Assembly: GCA_015680685.1 (NCBI GenBank)
Contig: MNCI01027447.1
Coordinates: 652,346-683,370 of the forward strand
Direction of reading: 5' to 3'
Source of the DNA: Gnetum montanum
Lineage: Eukaryota > Streptophyta > Gnetopsida > Gnetales > Gnetaceae
DNA: 31,025 nucleotides
A program made the position numbers and the translations under genes. Below the pieces are notes generated by a model that was not told the origin of the DNA, searched no databases, and saw only the letters and a list, made by a program, of their open reading frames with translations. This document shows positions 1-9,687 of the stretch, one piece after another (within the stretch, counting starts at the first letter, position 1; each line of letters begins with the position of its first letter).

Positions 1-306
1 GGTAAGTGGAAATGGATGCTGACCCTAGTTAATTTAGACTTAGTCCTTAGTTAGAGTTAGTTAGTTTCTCAACCCTTCACTCTTTAGCATAGAAGACATA
101 AAACATTAAAAGATATAAAAATCATATACCTCATACTTACTTAAGCATACACTATGACAAACACAAGTAAGTCTAGGAAGATAACGAATGATTAACCCCA
201 AGTGTTCCATGGGGCGTGTAGGCATTTAGTCTGCGGAGTTTGACTGGATCGCGTGTGCTACACTCGTTTCGTATGGTTGAGTGTAGGGGTACCTCGCCAC
301 TCATCA
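1..306 (+). mobile_element. 3' part of an Athila-like LTR (cut by the window edge)
   Basis: The last 37 bases (270-306) are identical to the end of the LTR at 30077-30920 and to the reverse complement of 9847-9883. They contain the GTAGGGGTACC box and the terminal CTCATCA. The preceding stretch with GGAGTTTGACTGGATCGCGT matches the same place in the other LTRs. No tRNA-Asp type primer site follows at 307, so this is more likely a 3' LTR or solo LTR than a 5' LTR. The LTR start lies outside the window. Confidence 0.8.
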
Positions 307-456
307 AAGCCCATGCCATCAAGGCTACAATTAACATTGACTCTTGTAAATATCATTCTTTTGTAGTAAAGTAATAAGTTCACAATTTCTAATTAAGCTA
401 ACCAGTCAAATTTTTTTAGTGCAACATTTATAATTAGAAGTCATCCATTTTTGTAT

Positions 457-500
457 AACTCAAGGATGAGTTTTTGATTAGTTGCAAGGCTATGATGAAG
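457..500 (+). mobile_element. Retroelement 3' internal box plus LTR start (relic)
   Basis: The 19 bases at 457-475 match 27998-28016 of element A at 17 positions. In both places the sequence TGATGAAG, which starts the LTR in A, begins exactly 18 bases after the end of the box (493 here, 28034 in A). This is best read as the polypurine tract/3' LTR junction of a related, older element. Where its LTR ends could not be recognised. Confidence 0.5.
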
Positions 501-972
501 TCCAAAAATTATTGTAAATTGGTTACTTCAACACATAGCTAGGCATGCACATCTATGCCATACCATATACACCAATGAAGGATCTACTATGCTAACACAT
601 TTGTGTTGACATAATTGAAAACTTTTTTATATATATATGCAATTTGCAATTGTAGAAATCATCAATTTTAGTTAGAAGCAACCAAACTCTTGTAGTTTTA
701 TTTTGTGAATTATAGTAATCAACAAGTGCTTGTCATATGTGTTTGAGTCCATTGCTCAAAGTTTTTATTCAAGTGGGTATGCCTAGTTATAATCATGTCT
801 AGAAATACAAACTAAAATTGATTCTATCACATTTTATTTAGAAATAGATTTACATTTTATTTGTTTTACTTGCAATTTAATAGCTAATTTTTTATAGTGT
901 TTGCATTTACATTCCTTGTTGTTATTAGTAAAGAAAAATGAGTATGCTTAGACCTTAATGCTAAACACAATT

Positions 973-1029
973 AACTTGGTTGCCCAAAGACTATTTAACT
1001 TGGTTGCCCAAAGACTATTTAACTTGGTT
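973..1029. repeat. 24-bp tandem repeat, 2.4 copies
   Basis: Units at 973-996 and 997-1020 are identical and start AACTTGGTTGCCC; a third partial copy runs to 1029. No function is suggested. Confidence 0.9.
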
Positions 1030-2922
1030 CATATAACATTTAATTAGTCCAGTTTCCCAATAGTTAAGATGTGATTCTACTGGCTTAATGATAACTTGAC
1101 ACATCTAATACTTATCACTCTAGGATTTTATAGTAGTTGCACTCGTAGTTAGCTTTAGTTTAAGAATATTTCTTTTTAGTAAATATTGGGTAAACATTAT
1201 TGATCATATGCATCAATCACTTTTAACCATACATCTTGAACCCACTACAAACATGACCAAGAAGGCAATGACCTATGATCTGCACATGCTACTCCTAGAC
1301 ACACAACTTACCTCTTTCACAAATTACGATAGGATCTACCATGTACATTCATAGCTTCATGTGGCTAGGTTTAGGACATGCTCACCACTTATCATTACTT
1401 TTTCAAGATAATGATATAAACACCATAAAACATAAAATACTTTAATTTGGTACCAAGAATCCAACTAGACTCAAGAAAAGTAGTACATTATTGCATTTGA
1501 TAGAATTTAAATATTTTATATTGATAAAGGAGAATTTCATTGTAACATGCTTATTTATCTAAAATGTAAAGCACATTTTACTTTTCTTATTAACAATACT
1601 AACTATAGTTCCCCTGTAAAAGTTAATATTTTGAATAAGTAATTCCAAAAATGCTATCACTTTCTATATAAATGCGATTGTTTCAAAAGATAGGTAAAAA
1701 CTTTGTTATCTATGTTTTTTTTTTAATATGTAAATTTTCAACCTTATTTAGGGTAGTTTTATTAGAAATGTAGACAAAATTCTTCAATAGTAAAAAAAGG
1801 AACATCAGCAAAATATACATCACTTCCTCTAATATAAACATATTCTTTTCCAAATAGGCAAACATCTATAAATTTTCAGCATTACCTTGAGTAGTTTTCT
1901 TAAGAACATTGACAAAATTCATCACTAAAACAAACAAACAAACAAAACATGGGCAACATCCACCTTCTTTATTTTAACTAACTGTACTTTTCATTCCTTA
2001 AACACCTAATCAGTATCCTTTCCTCAAATACTTGTATAATGTTGTAACAACAAACAAAATTGACTATGATACCCAAGCTATATAGCAAATATGAAACAAA
2101 CTTGAACCTACAGCCTATTACATATAAAGTAACTACCATTTGAGTTATGCTTTCATTTGCATTTCAATTCTTATTGTTATGGACAAAATTATTTATAAAG
2201 TTCTAGCAAAAGCATCGAGGATTTTAATAGGTCGCATTTACCATTTTATGTAAATAGGTTACATCTACCATATTTTGTAAATAGGATTTATGCTACTTTC
2301 CTAGTCTCCTTATAAAAAAGATATTTGAAAAATATTAATAATTTCATTCTATACCAAAGCATCGTCAAAGTTAATTTCTTGTACAACTTAGTTTAAACAA
2401 AAAATAATTAAGCAATCTAATTTAATGAGAATATGTTTTGTATACATCTATTACCTTTTTTAAATAAAACAAATTATAGTTTTATTGATATAGAAATACA
2501 AAATAATTAATTTAAGTATATTAATTTTAATAATTAATTTAGTAATTTTTACGTTTTGAATTGTGTGAAACCGGCAAAGCTACTCGCCAGACACCATATC
2601 ACATTCCTACTTAACCAAGAAGAACAAATACTTGAGATTAAAAGTGCAATTAACATAATATATAAAATGAACCAAGTTAACATTGCTTCTCAAAATCAAA
2701 GTGGTGTATCAAAATTTGATGCGAAACAACCATCCACCATTTTTACTACGTCATAATAACACGAACCGCTCCATGTCAAAAAGCAAATAACATTAAAAAG
2801 ACAAATGGTACCATATTACTATCAGGACATGCATAAGTGCATCACTGCTCAGAACATTAGACTATACAGCAACATCATGCGGATCACTTATTCAGAAGCT
2901 ACTTAACACAAACACTAATACA

Positions 2923-2932
2923 TTTATTTATT
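2923..2932 (-). terminator. Poly(A) signals of the glycine-rich protein gene
   Basis: On the minus strand two overlapping AATAAA motifs lie about 135-145 bases past the stop codon of the gene at 3067-3639, a normal distance for a plant 3' UTR. Their role is inferred from position. Confidence 0.55.
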
Positions 2933-3066
2933 CGATTTTCTCATTGTCCTCACGCATCACTCCACAGATGGACAAACAATATACACACAAGGCAAAGCCA
3001 TCTTAAGCATGCAAAGATGGCAACCATACCCAATTACCGTATTACTAACCCATATATAGTTAATAG

Positions 3067-3639
3067 CTACTTAGGGCAGCCGGGGGGCACCTGCCCACGC
3101 GAACGGTCACATGGAGCAGTAGGAGCGAAAGCCCCGGAGCCGGAGCCGTAGCCGGAGCCAAAACCCGAACCGCCGGAACCACCGAAACCTGAACCTGAAC
3201 CGGAGCCGAAACCTGAACCCGAACCTGAACCGGAGCCAAAACCTGAACCCGAACCTGAACCGGAACCGGAGCCGTAGCCGAAGCCGGAACCGTAACCGGA
3301 GGCTCCACCGGAGCCGGGCCGAGAGGCACCGGAGCCGGAGCCGAAACCCCAACCGGAATTAGGCGTGGAACCGTAGCCCCACTGGTATCCCCACGACGCC
3401 CCGTTCCGGGAACCGGAGCCGGAGCCGGAGCCGGAGGACCCGCCACTGCCTCCACCGCCACCGCCACCGCCACCACCGGCTCCGGCTCCGGCTCCGGCTC
3501 CAGGTCCGGCGGATGCTCCGGGCAAAGCGGATGCCATCTGTACCACCGTGGGAACACGAAGCGCCGCGGCAACAACAATGGCAGTTATCACTCCAAGCAG
3601 CCGCAGAACCAAAACGTGGCGAGTTCGAGCTCCTGACAT
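3067..3639 (-). CDS. Secreted glycine/serine-rich protein (GRP), 190 aa
   Basis: Single-exon frame from ATG (3639-3637) to TAG (3069-3067). Residues 1-8 are polar and basic; 9-27 are hydrophobic (core LLGVITAIVVAAAL), like a signal peptide, with small residues near 36-44 as possible cleavage sites. Residues about 42-165 are Gly/Ser-rich: first GA and poly-Gly, then GSGSGFGSG-type GXGX repeats with a Phe or Tyr every few residues. Near the C-terminus are two Cys (CDRSRGQVPPGC). This fits plant cell-wall type GRPs, whose usual role is structural; the exact subclass and substrate are unknown. The DNA is much richer in GC than its surroundings, as Gly/Ser/Pro codons demand, and has an internal 30-bp tandem repeat (3202-3261). 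A TATA box lies about 80 bases upstream and poly(A) signals downstream. Other frames here also give long repetitive ORFs; those are side effects of the repeat. The start, leader and promoter spacing favour this frame. Confidence 0.75.
   Translation of the reverse strand: MSGARTRHVLVLRLLGVITAIVVAAALRVPTVVQMASALPGASAGPGAGAGAGAGGGGGGGGGGSGGSSGSGSGSGSRNGASWGYQWGYGSTPNSGWGFGSGSGASRPGSGGASGYGSGFGYGSGSGSGSGSGFGSGSGSGSGFGSGSGSGFGGSGGSGFGSGYGSGSGAFAPTAPCDRSRGQVPPGCPK
3202..3261 (-). repeat. 30-bp tandem repeat inside the GRP gene
   Basis: Units 3202-3231 and 3232-3261 differ at a single base (3208 versus 3238). They encode ten-residue Gly/Ser/Phe units and show that the repeat domain grows or shrinks by whole in-frame units. 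Confidence 0.85.
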
Positions 3640-3719
3640 GGTTTATGGTGTTGTTCTACGTTGTTATATGTTTTGGTTTGGTTAAATCGCCCCAGGAAAG
3701 GATTAATTACCTCCGGCGC

Positions 3720-3726
3720 ATTTATA
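3720..3726 (-). promoter_or_regulatory. TATA box of the GRP gene
   Basis: The minus strand reads TATAAAT, 81-87 bases upstream of the ATG at 3639. That would place the transcription start near 3690 and give a 5' UTR of about 50 bases. No other promoter element was confidently recognised. Confidence 0.55.
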
Positions 3727-3729
3727 AGT

Positions 3730-5130
3730 GGGTTGTTACAGTGGGTGGGCATCGGTTTTGGATTTTGTTGGGTCACGGGTTCGGATTTGATAGGACGACA
3801 TGAAAAGTCATGAAAAGAAGGAAAAGCCTGTTCACGACGTTGACGCATTGATTTGTTGCTACGTGGGCGATAATGACGATTGTTGTGAATTCACGGAGGA
3901 GCCAACTGTTGTGGTGCTGTGTCGGCCTCCGCCACCTTTGTTTTGGGCAGTGGCAGCCAATCGGAGTCGAACAATTATTCGTGTTTCTGCCTCTTTTTTA
4001 CTAGTGGCACTCCCAATAAAAATTAGCACTACCGCCTCATCTGATTTTTACGTTTGGGGATGAGGACTACTGTTATACACAGTGACCAAATCCTATCCGA
4101 TCTGCCAACCCGATGCTTGGATTTGACTGTCTCGAAAGGTCTGTTTACTTGTCCGATTTTCAACTCTCAGCTATCCCGTTGAGTCCGTTCAATCGGTCTC
4201 CGGATTTTTCTTTTAAAGTTAACGAAATACGAATTTATGCGAAACTGAATTTTCTGTGTGTCGGAATCCGACCCTGAGTTGTTTAAATCGGCTTGCATTC
4301 TTGCTTTGCTTTGCGTCTATGGAATTTAGATTCCGCGTCGTCTCGCATAAATCGCTTAAGATCTTGTCTGCGGTTGAGCAGGGACATTGTTTGAATGCCC
4401 TCAATAAATACTTGCAGCTTTTTTTGTTTGGTCGGTTTCGCTGCCTCTTTAGGGCACGTTACGTCTTAAAACATGAAAGAGAGTGGGTGGACAATTACAT
4501 GATTTCTTGACTTTAGTGAAGTTGGCATCTTTCCAATTTTGAAAATTTTCGGTCGTACCTTGCTGTGTGAGGGGGTTGTGGTACCAGCCTCGCGTTGTCT
4601 TCTTAAAAAAAAAAAGCAGAAATTTTCCGTGGTTTTTAAATGGTTTTTGCATTTTTAAATACAATTTAGGTATGCATTTTGGATTTATGCAAATTCCAAC
4701 TTTTTTACATTGTTGCCTCAAAACACACAATCAACAAAATGTGACTCCTGCAAAGAAAACGGCAGACTATCAAAATACATAGAGATTAGAGAACCCACAG
4801 ATGATTGAATAAAAACGTTGAGATAAACTACAGAAATAAAACATGAGAAGGAAAAAGGAATGAGGAAAGAAAAAAATACTAAATAAAAGATCAATCATCC
4901 ATAATAGTAACCTGGACTAGATATAATTATTGTATCTTAAAGTAGATGAAAAGATGTATATGAAATCAACGCATGTGAACTTCAACTTCCGCTTGCATCA
5001 TTTGCAACTTCCATTTCATTCCCACTCTAGGCCAGAAATTTTTATATCATAAACGCTGAGTTTGTGTACTATTTTTTCCTTAAAAAATATTTAGCTGCAA
5101 TCACAAAAATAAAATAAAGGTTGTGGATAA
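3730..5130. other. GRP upstream region and intergenic DNA
   Basis: Roughly 3730-4560 has a more balanced base composition than its surroundings and may hold upstream control sequence of the GRP gene. The short open frames here (for example 3800-4063 and 4256-4510, plus) show no domain, repeat or signal that would mark them as genes. From 4600 on the sequence becomes AT-rich and featureless. Confidence 0.5.
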
Positions 5131-5134
5131 TGCA

Positions 5135-5411
5135 AGTGGAGTTGAAGTTCAGACAATTCAAAAGAGGCATCAACAACAAATAAGTGTAGCAGAAATGCAA
5201 ATGCTTCAATGGATGTTGAATATTACTAGAAAAGATAAACTACATAACATAGAGGAGGACTTGAAGTGGCTTCTATAAAACGATCTAAGATGATTTGAAG
5301 AAATCATAAATAAATAAGGATCTAGCTCTTTGCAGAGGCAAATGGTGGAAAACAAAAGTTATGTAGTAGACCCCATTTTGTTGAGACAAGACTATGATGA
5401 TGATGATGAAA
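5135..5411 (+). mobile_element. RTE-type LINE, 3' end remnant
   Basis: At 5189-5248 the frame reads AEMQMLQWMLNITRKDKLHN. This resembles the very conserved stretch (A-E-M-R-M-L-R-W-M ... T-R-K-D-K/R) near the C-terminus of plant RTE-clade LINE reverse transcriptases, recalled from family knowledge. Frameshifts and stops follow. The copy ends with ACCCCATTTTGTTGAGACAA and a short (ATG)n tail at 5391-5409, the usual simple-repeat 3' end of this family. The 5' part is missing, as in most LINE copies. Confidence 0.7.
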
Positions 5412-5920
5412 TGTTCTCTTGCTAGTATATAATAATTATATATGTTCTAGTTATGAAAAACACCCTTGCTACAACAAAATGAAAAAAGGCATACCATGTT
5501 TTTCAAAATATAATGCATTCTTGAAAACACGTATCAATAAATTTTTTTAAAAAAACTAAGCTATAACCTCACACTAACACAAGTTAAGTTGTCACCTCAC
5601 CAAGTACAAAAGTTTAGGGCCTCCTCTCATTTTTCTTAGAAGGGTAAATTTTACTACTTTCCTTTTATGTAATTTAAAAATTAAAATAAATAATCATCAC
5701 ATTTTTAGTAAGAATATTTAAACAATTTATTTTTAGTAAGAATATTTAAAAGTTAGATACTTAGAACATACTTTAAAAATCCATAATAATTATGTGACAA
5801 AATTTACAATTTATAAAAGACAATTTCCAATCTTAAATAGGGTTAGATGATGATATACTTGAATGTTTGTAAAGATTTTATAATTCCAAGAATGAGAATC
5901 TTAGATATTTTTCAAAACTA
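5412..5920. other. AT-rich DNA between two LINE tails
   Basis: No coding sequence, RNA gene or clear repeat was recognised. A short direct repeat (TTTTTAGTAAGAATATTTAA) occurs twice near 5702-5750. Confidence 0.5.
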
Positions 5921-5990
5921 ATCATCATCATCATCATCATCCTAGCCTTGTCCTAACAAAATGGAATCGACTATTTCAAGGCTAATAGAT
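5921..5990 (-). mobile_element. RTE-type LINE 3' tail, opposite orientation
   Basis: The minus strand reads GTCGATTCCATTTTGTTAGG then ACAAGGCTAGG and a (ATG/GAT)n tail at 5940-5921. This is the same 3' end as the plus-strand LINE at 5370-5409. The 5' limit is unclear; no RT motif was recognised further upstream on that strand. Confidence 0.6.
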
Positions 5991-6619
5991 TCAAAAAAAA
6001 TTTAAAGCATATTCTTACACCATTGAAGTATATAAAGACAAAATTCATCTTTCACATACCCAAAAAAACTAGAAAATAAGAAACTAGTAAATATAAGAAA
6101 AAAATTTGAATAAGCTGATTGAAGATCCTTATAAGCAATCTTATAAAAAAAATTGTAATAAAACAATATGTAAAAAAGAACAATCAAACAAACTAAACAA
6201 GATGCTTAGGTCAAAGCTTGAATACTTCATACAAGCTCCCATCAGTTGCAAAACATCTCAAATACATTGAAAACATGTCAAAAACCAAGACAACACATAC
6301 AAAAATGTGAAAGCACATCCAAACATTTAAGGATTGATACTTCAGGATTGGATGATGTCCTTATCATCTCTTCCACCCTTGAATTGATACTTGACCTCAA
6401 GTAAGCTTTATACTTTGAATGACATTGAATCCTCACAAAGACCAATTAGATTCAACAACCACAAATTGCATCATCAGGTTATTCATCGCTTCAATGGATC
6501 AAGTACTCATGCTTCTTTAAGCCAATTGTGGTTATTTTCTCTCTTACTAGTAGTACAATCGACTTTCTTGATGCATTAAATGAAATTGAACCTTTAATTA
6601 CTTATTTGACGACTTCAGT

Positions 6620-7597
6620 GCTATCCTCAAAATTCGATGTAAGTACTTTTCCATGGAAATGGATCAAGTCTTGGCCCTAATCTAAAATGGGCCAATTCTT
6701 TTTTATTTTAGCTTGAACTAGTTTATATTCCTCAATCTCTCCTTGCCTAAGTAAAACAAAATATAGTCACCTACTTCAAAATTCATCTTCTTCTTGACCA
6801 AATTCTTAATAGTAGCTACCTCCTTTGCCTTGCTTTCAACCTATATCTTTACTTGCTTATGCAAGTCTTGCATGCTTTGCACAAATCCTAAATTGACATG
6901 GACACAATCATCAAATTTCCTCAAGTCATCTGCCATCCTAGGAGAATACCCTTAATTCACCATGAATGAACTTTTACCAAGGCTAGAATGATATTGGTTG
7001 GTATAGCTAAACTCGGCATGGGTCAAGAGAATTTCTCATCTATTTGGATAATTTTAACATAAACATCTTAATATTTTTAGCAATGACTTATTTACAACCT
7101 CTATTCGACCATCACTTTGTGGATGATATGCACTAGAGAATGATAGCTTGGTACCTAGAAATTTTCACAATGACCTCCAAATGTGACTTATGAATCTTAC
7201 ATCCCTATCACTCACAATGTTCAAAGGAATATTGTGCTATTTAACAATATGCAAGAAAAAAATTAAGTTACATGAGACACATCTTGCTTCTTTTACAAGG
7301 AATAAAATGGACCATTTGGAAAATGTATCCATCGCAACAAAGATAGAGTCATATCCAGATTGTGTTTTTGGGATTCCACATATAAATCCATAGAAATACT
7401 CTTCCATGAAGTATTAGGAATGGACAAAGATAAATAGTGACCAAAAATATATTTTCCTCCCTTAAATTCTAATAAATAAGACATTTCTTAATAAATTTAT
7501 TTATATCATTATGCATGCCTAGCCAAAAGTAGCTTTTTGCAATAATCTCATAGGTCTTTGTCTTACCCATGTGTCCGATCATATTGCAAGCTTGAAA
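6620..7597 (-). pseudogene. pol: Element B integrase relic
   Basis: Integrase joins element cDNA to chromosomal DNA. At 7484-7293 the minus strand shows the start of the catalytic core, with W-x-S-I-S-M-D-L, where the family has the first catalytic Asp, followed by a segment like the V-D-R-F-S-K-M block but frameshifted. Nearer the end, pieces resembling the gypsy integrase C-terminal region are readable: a DLHKQV segment (about 6870) and GDYILFYLGKERL (about 6775-6735). Many stops and frameshifts interrupt it. The second Asp and the Glu of the active site were not found. It is a fossil. Confidence 0.65.
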
Positions 7598-8310
7598 TCA
7601 CAATTTTGGCACACATACCTTATCATTCTCAAAGATAATTCTATGTTGTAGATCATAATCTTCCCACCTATCCACTCTACTAAGCAATGGAGCATTGAGA
7701 TCCTTCCAAATCTTACCAAAATCAGCATCATCGGAGTACAAAGAAGTAAATGCCTCAAGCCCTCTACCTGAGCACATGAATGATTTACCATATGAATCCT
7801 TGAGAGAGAATTTGCCACAACATTTAGCTTTCCCACTTCTATGCTTCAACACAAAATGGAATTCTTGAAGCTGCTCCATCCATTTCATATGCTTGGCTCT
7901 CAACTTCTTTTGTGAATTCAATAATTACAATGCTTTGTGATCAGTCAAAAGAAAACTTTCACTTCCTATAAAATAATATCTCTAATATTTTATAACTTAA
8001 AGCATAACATACAATTTTTTCTCACAGATATTATACTTTCCTTGATTCATTTAATTTTTAAAAAACAAAAGTGATGGGATTACCTTCTTAGGATAATACC
8101 CCACCAACTACACTTGCATCCACCTTCACTTTAAAAAGCTTTTAAAAATTTGGAATAACTAATACTAGAGCACTATAAATTTTAGCTTTTAAAGCTTGGA
8201 ATGACTTTTCTTTCTCATCATCCCACACAAATTAATACTCTTCTTCAAGCAAGATAACATAGGTCATGCAATCAAACTAAAATGTCTAATGAATCTCTGA
8301 TAAAGACTAG
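7598..8310 (-). pseudogene. pol: Element B RNase H and connection region relic
   Basis: The clearest part lies near 7921-7830 on the minus strand, with QKKLRAKHMKW followed by LQEFHFVLKHRSGK. This is the end of the RNase H domain in chromovirus-type gypsy elements, just before the zinc-finger part of integrase. Upstream, between 8310 and 7930, the sequence is broken by stops and no complete RNase H active site can be read. The position between RT and integrase relics supports the call. Confidence 0.6.
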
Positions 8311-9000
8311 CTAGCATATCACATATCTAACATTCTTTGGAGAAGGCCAATCTCTAATTACCTTAATCTTATTAGGCTCCATTTGTACTTGGCTTTTGGA
8401 GATGACATGATCCAAGTAAATAGTTTTCTTTTTTACAAAGTGGCATTTCTTTACATTAACTACCAATGTAGCTTCATGAAACTTGCAGAACATCTTTTTC
8501 AAATGTTGCACATGCTTCTCCTTATTGCCATTGTAAACAAGAATGTCATAAAAAAACAATGTAACACTTTCCAATAAGATCTCTCAAAACATCATGCATT
8601 AGCCTCATAAATGTGGCTGGAGCATTGGTTAGTCTAAATGACATAACTAAATGCTCATATAAATCATTAGGAGATTTGCAAGTAGTTTTTCATTCATCCT
8701 TTGGCCTGGTTCTAACCTAAATATACCCACTCTTTAAATCAATATTAGACAGGATTTTAGCATTAGCAAGAACATCATGAATATTGTCTATCTTAGGAAT
8801 AGGAAAATGGTATTTGACTATTATTCTATTAATTTTCCTAGAATCAATGCACATCCTCACCTCATTAGTATCTTTCTTAGGCACTAACATAGCTAGTAAT
8901 GCACAAGGGGATATGAACTCCTTAATGAAACCATTTAAGAATAATTTACTAACTTGCCTTTGAAGTTGCTCCAATTGATGTGGAGTTGTTCTATAGGATG
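8311..9000 (-). pseudogene. pol: Element B reverse transcriptase relic
   Basis: Two main pieces. 8974-8717 contains VPKKD, RMCIDSRKIN, a YHFPIPKID segment and NIDLKSGY, typical RT fingers and palm motifs of Ty3/gypsy elements. Next come NAPATFMRLM (about 8620-8590) and, after a frameshift in a T run, FFYDILVY (about 8555). There the first of the two catalytic Asp of the family F-x-D-D box is Tyr. A KKCHF segment and a DWPSPKNV segment follow. The sequence of motifs leaves no doubt about the family; the enzyme is dead through the lost Asp, stops and frameshifts. Confidence 0.8.
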
Positions 9001-9273
9001 GAAGGCTTTGTAAAGCTTCTATGTAGACTTGGCCTCATCAACCCCAAATTGATGTCCAAATATAATAGAAGAAATCCAATTGAAAATAAGAAAAGAAAAA
9101 AACTCTTTATTTTTTTCTTGCAAATAGGAAAATACATACAAAATCAAGGAATCAATGTTCCAAGAATAGACAAGGACTCAAGATCCCCTCACACTTACAC
9201 TCAAACTTACAATGGACAATAAGGCTTATAAGGAATGCTTAAGGTAAGCTTCTCTCTTACTCCTCTCTTACAA

Positions 9274-9346
9274 TGTGTGTGTGTGTGTGTGTGTGCGCAC
9301 ACACACACACACACACACACACACTCTCTCTCTCTCTCTCTCTCTC
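9274..9346. repeat. Compound microsatellite (TG)n-GCGC-(AC)n-(TC)n with a 46-bp palindrome
   Basis: 9274-9319 is a perfect palindrome: an alternating TG tract, a central GCGC, and an alternating CA tract. A (TC)n tract runs to 9346. Alternating purine-pyrimidine sequence with a palindromic centre can adopt Z-DNA or a cruciform. It lies in what I take to be the LTR or leader of element B. Confidence 0.95.
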
Positions 9347-9682
9347 ATCTCTTATATTTCAACCCTAGGCCTTAATGCCAATTTATATAATTTGGAGTGA
9401 CTTTTCATCTTTCCTCAGTGCCCAAAATACAAATTTATGTTCATTGATTGACACCAAGGAAGACATCTTTGAAGTGGGAAGATATCTTTCTTAAGAGTGA
9501 AAACCCTATATAGAAGATGTTAGCCTAAAAAAAATGTCTTTCCTGAGACAATATCCTACACAAAAGATGTCTTATGTTCATAAGAGACATCTAAAATCTA
9601 GAAAGACATTTTGTTAGTAGAGTAGACATTTGTCCTAGTGGAAAATACTTCTTATTGCTGGTGAGACGTCTTACTTGTTTGC

Positions 9683-9687
9683 CCTAC
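9683..9687 (+). repeat. Target site duplication of element C, left copy (CCTAC)
   Basis: CCTAC directly precedes the TGATGAGG start of C's 5' LTR and occurs again at 30007-30011 directly after the CTATCA end of C's 3' LTR. Confidence 0.85.

Larger units (their letters stand above)
307..2755. other. AT-rich intergenic or decayed repeat DNA
   Basis: Very AT-rich, with stops in all frames and no recognisable coding domain. It holds a retroelement internal/LTR junction near 457-500 and a 24-bp tandem repeat at 973-1029, listed separately. The 66-codon open frame at 2556-2756 has no recognisable features and I do not call it a gene. Confidence 0.6.
6197..9687 (-). mobile_element. Element B: decayed chromovirus-type Ty3/gypsy retrotransposon
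   Basis: The pol domains run RT, RNase H, integrase on the minus strand from 9000 down to 6620. The left end (6197-6257) matches 30012-30075, and in minus orientation both begin TGTT as an LTR would. I read 6197-6257 as the start of the 3' LTR, cut short soon after. 9687 down to roughly 9100, together with 30076-30012, is then the 5' LTR, split by element C. Gag and protease are missing: only a few hundred bases separate RT from the inferred LTR. A TATA-like TATATAAAT lies near 9390-9381 (minus). Frameshifts and stops are everywhere, so B is the oldest layer of the nest. Confidence 0.65.

Noticed and set aside
3060-3578. Long overlapping frames on both strands of the GRP gene (for example 3060-3578 minus, Pro/Val/Ala-rich, and 3107-3352 minus, Arg/Phe/Leu-rich)
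   Set aside because: They are side products of a low-complexity repeat; the 3067-3639 frame alone has a leader, a sensible start and matching promoter spacing.
3800-4510. Plus-strand open frames of 84-87 codons
   Set aside because: No domain, repeat, promoter or codon signal; this is the upstream region of the GRP gene.
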